Shown here: one piece after another, positions 60,882-64,000 of the stretch
How positions within the stretch are numbered: position 1 is the stretch's first letter
How the letters are laid out: every line of letters begins with the position of its first letter
Assembly: GCA_030248225.1 (NCBI GenBank)
Contig: JASANE010005230.1
Location: forward strand, 1-64,000
DNA: 64,000 nucleotides
Direction of reading: 5' to 3'
Source of the DNA: Trileptium ribeirensis
Taxonomy: Eukaryota; Nematoda; Enoplea; Enoplida; Thoracostomopsidae
Made by a program: the position numbers and the translations under genes
Notes under the pieces: generated by a model
Database searches by the model: none
The model's input: the letters and a program-made list of their open reading frames with translations, nothing else
Told to the model about the DNA's origin: nothing

Positions 60882-62162
60882 ATGCGACGCAGCTACAGCC
60901 AAAACGATATTCGTGCGCCCCGTCTGCCACAAGGCGTACTACACGAACCTGGGGTGTGTGATGGACACCGTTACCCGGCCGTTCCCCGAAGCCACATGAG
61001 CAGCTCACGCTTCTGGGATGCGGTCGAGGTCAAGCGATCCAATCAAAACACGCTGGCCAACGAACATTACCTTCATGGTGGCTTTGCACACAATGGCCGC
61101 CAGCTCGGCAGCGCCACCGAGCACTTCTACATTACGATTTTGGATCTATTGGGCTTCGTCACGGTGATCGCCCATATGCTGGACCATCGCATGTCGCCGG
61201 CGGAGGTCAAACTACGCAGCGTAGCCCTCCTCCGCACGCTGCCAGCCAACACACGACGGTGGCTCCGGTCGTACCAGATGCACGTCATGCGTCCCATCTT
61301 GCTGGCGAAATTCCAGGACCTCGACTACTGGGACGATCTGTACGATTCGGGCCACAAGCCGCTCCTCAACGACACCCTCGACAACTTTTGGGGTACAGGT
61401 GTCCACCGGAGTGAATGCGGGGCCGACCAACCGCCGTATCACAACGTCCTGGGGCATTTACTGTGCGACATCCGGTCATTCCACCGCGACCGTTTCGTGC
61501 GGTGGCCGCGGACCATCATCGTCGGCGACGAGCGTGCCCTGCCACTCTTGGACGTGGCCGACGACTACAACCGCATCACGTTCGTGCGGCTCGGACTCAA
61601 CATGATTTCGTTGATCCATTGGGCGAACGCGTTTCTAACGCCGCAAACGGACTGCGTCGTTATCATCGGCGGCTATCGGGACGTTTGGCACCTGCCAAAC
61701 AAGGCATTCTCGCCCGCCACTTACCTAAAACGGATCAAACGTCACCTGATGGTTCTCGAGAAACGGCTCCGGGCAGACTCGGCCGTTGTCATCACCGGAC
61801 CAGCGCCACACTGGAACGATTTCATGTTCGACAGTACAGCGTGGTTCGACGAACTGACCGAGCGAAGGACCCGGATGGTGGACGGGCACCAGGCGCTCAT
61901 GAGCGTCATCATGCCAAAATGGCCCGCGGCGCTGAAAGGGGTCGAGGCCTGGGACGCAATCGGTCCGTTTAATCGGGGCGAAGAACGTTATCGGTGGCCC
62001 GAGCCAGTGGTCTCGCCGCCGTTTTGGCCACAACTGTGCGACTGGACTGAAGAAATAATCCGGCGCACTGATATGTTTTGGCGCATGGGCGAGGCCCACT
62101 TATATAGCCGAGCCGAGCCCTGGCAGGAGTACGGTCGTACAAATCCAAGCAAAAAGGGGTAA
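60882..62162 (+). CDS. NADAR-SGNH accessory protein 1 (intact)
   Basis: 426 residues, GC-rich, uninterrupted, 133 nt after pol. Residues about 43-198 follow the NADAR/YbiA pattern: NxLANEHYLHGGFAHNGRQL, ATEHFYIT (Glu80), SPAEVKL, RRWLRSYQMHVMRPIL, LAKFQD, DTLDNFWGTG and NVLGHLLCDIR. NADAR proteins are N-glycosidases; known members act on riboflavin-pathway intermediates or remove ADP-ribose from guanine. Residues about 210-345 resemble an SGNH/GDSL hydrolase: block I IIVGDERAL, block III VVIIGGYRDVW. The nucleophile Ser is Glu and the GxND Asn is absent, so esterase activity is doubtful. The paralogue downstream has the same order. A role in countering host ADP-ribosylation defence is inference. 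Domain calls are from motifs; the NADAR part is the firmer one. Confidence 0.75.
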   Translation: MRRSYSQNDIRAPRLPQGVLHEPGVCDGHRYPAVPRSHMSSSRFWDAVEVKRSNQNTLANEHYLHGGFAHNGRQLGSATEHFYITILDLLGFVTVIAHMLDHRMSPAEVKLRSVALLRTLPANTRRWLRSYQMHVMRPILLAKFQDLDYWDDLYDSGHKPLLNDTLDNFWGTGVHRSECGADQPPYHNVLGHLLCDIRSFHRDRFVRWPRTIIVGDERALPLLDVADDYNRITFVRLGLNMISLIHWANAFLTPQTDCVVIIGGYRDVWHLPNKAFSPATYLKRIKRHLMVLEKRLRADSAVVITGPAPHWNDFMFDSTAWFDELTERRTRMVDGHQALMSVIMPKWPAALKGVEAWDAIGPFNRGEERYRWPEPVVSPPFWPQLCDWTEEIIRRTDMFWRMGEAHLYSRAEPWQEYGRTNPSKKG

Positions 62163-62304
62163 CAAAATGACCATTTGCAAGGGGTAAGAGAAACTCACAA
62201 CGTAGCAGGTACGAGCCCGCGCGTAGGTAGAGCAGAGTAAAGAATTTAGCTAGCGAGCGACCAGCGAAGGAGAGCGACCCTACGCAACAACAACCCGAAT
62301 ATTT

Positions 62305-62324
62305 ATTTGAGTTTATTCTTGCAG
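62305..62324 (+). promoter_or_regulatory. 3' splice site directly before NADAR-SGNH ORF 2
   Basis: ATTTGAGTTTATTCTTGCAG is a polypyrimidine-AG acceptor immediately followed by ATG at 62325. It copies the arrangement before the first paralogue and lies in a 162-nt gap. Confidence 0.55.
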
Positions 62325-63584
62325 ATGGCCAGTACCTCGCAACCGCGACGCAGCGACGAAGCCGAGCAGACTCGGAGGCGATCCAGCGGACGCGTATCGA
62401 TGAGTGGGCCATTCGCCCCACCAGAGTCAACTTGGTTCCAGCTTCCAGCGATCCCAACGTACCGCGTGGATCTAACCAAGCCATATGTGACATTTTTATC
62501 CCACGGTACTGAATGGCCGGAGCTGTCGAATATGCACGAAGCGCCAGCACCATTTTCCCACGACGGCAATACCTTAACAACCGTCGAGAAACACTACCAA
62601 GTACAGGTACTCTCGCTGCTGGAACTGACTGACGCCGTCCGAGAACTACTGCTAATGACCGGCACACCGCTGCAACTCAAAACGCGAGCTTGAGAGCTCA
62701 AGAACGAGCTCATTGACGGTGTTACCCAGGCCCGTCTTAAGCCGCTTCTCGAGCATATAATGCGGCCAATCCTGCTCAGTAAGTTCACCATACCGGAATA
62801 TGCGCGAATTCTACGACTTACTGACGACCAGCAGTTATTGGAGGCCACAACGGACAGTTTCTGGGGCGTCGGGCGCACCAATCAACAGCTGCAGCAGCAG
62901 GAAGCCCCGACGCGTTGCCACAACGTCATGGGCCCATTACTCGAGGAAGTACGGGAGTACCGTACTAATGGCCACGTACGCTGGCCCAAGACAGTCATAG
63001 TAGGTGACGCCCTGGCGTTGCCGATCCTAGAAATGACCACCGAAAATAAATGGATCGTCAACGGATGGCCAGGATCAACCATGGTGCGACTATTGCAGTT
63101 GGCCAACGCGATCTTAACCCCGCAGACCAGCTGCATCATCATACTTGGCGGGTTCCAATACATCTATCGCAAGGCACCAATGGAGCAGCTCCACGCCGCC
63201 TTGCCGAACGCCGCCTTTCGCAAATTCAAGCGGCACCTGGCGGTACTCTCCCGCCGAGTCCCAGCCAATACCGCCATCGTTATAGCACCACCGGCACCCC
63301 GATGGGCTGCCACTAATCAGGACGCTTTGTCTTGGACGGCCGAGCTCAAGCAATTGATGGCTAACCACCGACGGCAGCACGATACCTTCCACAACGTGTA
63401 CATGCCTTCCTGGCCGGTCGCGTTCCACAGTGCAGACGCGTGGGAACGGGACGAGCCACATATGGAGTGGCAAGAAAGACCACAATTTGACGAGCCGATG
63501 GTGTCGCAGTATTGTCGTCGGAACTTGCATGAATGGGTGAGCCGTTTAGTTAGGGACGCCGAGCTAAGGCGCTTAACGCATTGA
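62325..63584 (+). pseudogene. NADAR-SGNH accessory protein 2 (one in-frame TGA)
   Basis: Paralogue of the preceding ORF, nearly the same length (419 codons). The first 122 codons carry a Ser/Arg-rich start and the NADAR N-terminal half: ELSNMHEAPAPFSHDGNTL, TVEKHYQ (Glu88), with LSN-APF as in YbiA. TGA at 62691-62693 interrupts. The same frame continues through MRPILLSKF, LEATTDSFWGVG and NVMGPLLEEVREY, then the SGNH-like part (VIVGDALALPIL, IIILGGFQYIY). The usual Ser is Ala here. The stop is one point change from a sense codon (CGA or GGA). It is either a recent inactivating mutation, a sequencing error, or a site read through by the ribosome. The ORF opens further upstream, but the ATG after the splice site is the natural start. 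Confidence 0.75.
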
Positions 63585-64000
63585 GGGCTACACTAAACAC
63601 GCGAAAATAGAGCGAGGACGGCACTGTTAGGGGATAGGTTATTGCGAAGGCAAACCGGAAATTACGAAGGAGCCCCAACTAAGTCTAGTGGCAGCTAGCG
63701 GCAGCGAAAGCGCGCGGAACGGAGCGATGAAAATTTCTTAGGAAGCATTGTCCGAAGCGAGATAAATCGGAGGCACTGCTAAAATGAGCTAACCCAAACT
63801 AAGCTAACCTAGTACTGAAGCTCATGAAATACCAAATTTCTTTTTCCCCGGCAAAGTCTACGGATCCATAGAAACTTTTGGAAATTATTCGCAATTTATA
63901 GGGAGCTCCTGGGTCAGGCACCCTGGCAGTCCGGACACTTTCCTGGGAGTGACCAATCCAAGCAACCCTCTTGGAGGTACGTGCCAATACCAATGTATAT
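63585..64000 (+). other. 3' part of the retroelement, no gene seen
   Basis: About 416 bases with no supported frame. GC content stays above the host level, with GAAGCGAGAT and AGCGGCAGCGAAAGCG words. It should be the 3' untranslated region or the start of a 3' LTR. I found no copy of it in the leader and no clear polypurine tract, so the boundary is open. Confidence 0.5.

Larger units (their letters stand above)
47000..64000 (+). mobile_element. Large Ty3/gypsy-like retroelement (env-PR-RT-RH-IN, two NADAR-SGNH ORFs); ends not delimited
   Basis: A GC-richer block in AT-rich DNA with a consistent plus-strand layout: long leader, envelope-like glycoprotein, protease, reverse transcriptase, RNase H, integrase with GPY/F module, long Ser/Thr/Pro tail, then two paralogous accessory ORFs. 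The RT-RH-IN order and the GPY/F-type motif place it with Ty3/gypsy (Metaviridae). I could not find a direct repeat between the leader and the last 400 bases, so neither LTR is defined and the left limit is only a composition change. No gag-like CCHC knuckle was seen. Frame breaks suggest a defective copy or assembly errors. Confidence 0.75.

Noticed and set aside
61415..61972. 185-codon open frame on the plus strand inside NADAR-SGNH ORF 1
   Set aside because: Arg-rich shifted frame of the real coding sequence. The main frame carries all conserved motifs.
62691..62693. TGA as a selenocysteine codon
   Set aside because: The intact paralogue has no Cys at the matching region and no selenocysteine element is visible. 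A point mutation or sequencing error is simpler.
63585..64000. 3' LTR
   Set aside because: No copy of this sequence was found in the 47-52 kb leader, so an LTR cannot be claimed.

Overview
The window is AT-rich animal genomic DNA: short exons in long introns, many small inverted-repeat transposons, and PTB-domain coding exons. I cannot fix the phylum. Tunicates, flatworms and other invertebrates would all fit, and nothing here decides between them.

About 8.7-38.8 kb (plus strand): the 3' part of one host gene, an APBB/Fe65-family adaptor. The exons read in compatible splice phase. They are the end of PTB1 (9132-9433), a phase-neutral candidate cassette exon (28373-28519), three exons of PTB2 (31722-31808, 32381-32561, 36190-36364) and a short terminal exon with the stop (38694-38768). 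An acidic exon at 8705-8851 probably belongs to it. I did not find the WW domain or the first half of PTB1; they probably lie left of the window. Introns reach about 19 kb and carry PIF/Harbinger-like and hAT-like MITEs, other terminal-inverted-repeat elements, minisatellites and dispersed repeats.

About 38.8-47 kb: no gene seen; AT-rich DNA with short GC-rich repeat fragments and inverted-repeat elements.

About 47-64 kb: a GC-richer block holding a large Ty3/gypsy-like retroelement. It has a long leader with a TATA box and partly duplicated sequence. Then comes an envelope-like class I fusion glycoprotein (Baculo_F/errantivirus type) that sits BEFORE protease, reverse transcriptase, RNase H and integrase, with its membrane anchor in the same reading frame as the protease. 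Pol ends in a tail of about 600 residues rich in Ser/Thr/Pro. Downstream are two paralogous ORFs, each pairing a NADAR-like (YbiA-type N-glycosidase) domain with an SGNH/GDSL-like domain that has lost its recognisable nucleophile. Both start with an ATG directly after a good 3' splice site. No gag and no CCHC zinc knuckle was found, and neither LTR could be delimited; the 3' end probably lies outside the window. Env and pol are broken by a 148-bp tandem duplication and several one-base frame changes, and the second NADAR ORF has one in-frame TGA. The copy is therefore either young but defective, or carries assembly errors.

The most novel part is the retroelement: env-first order, apparent env-pol fusion, no recognisable gag, and a duplicated NADAR-SGNH accessory gene.
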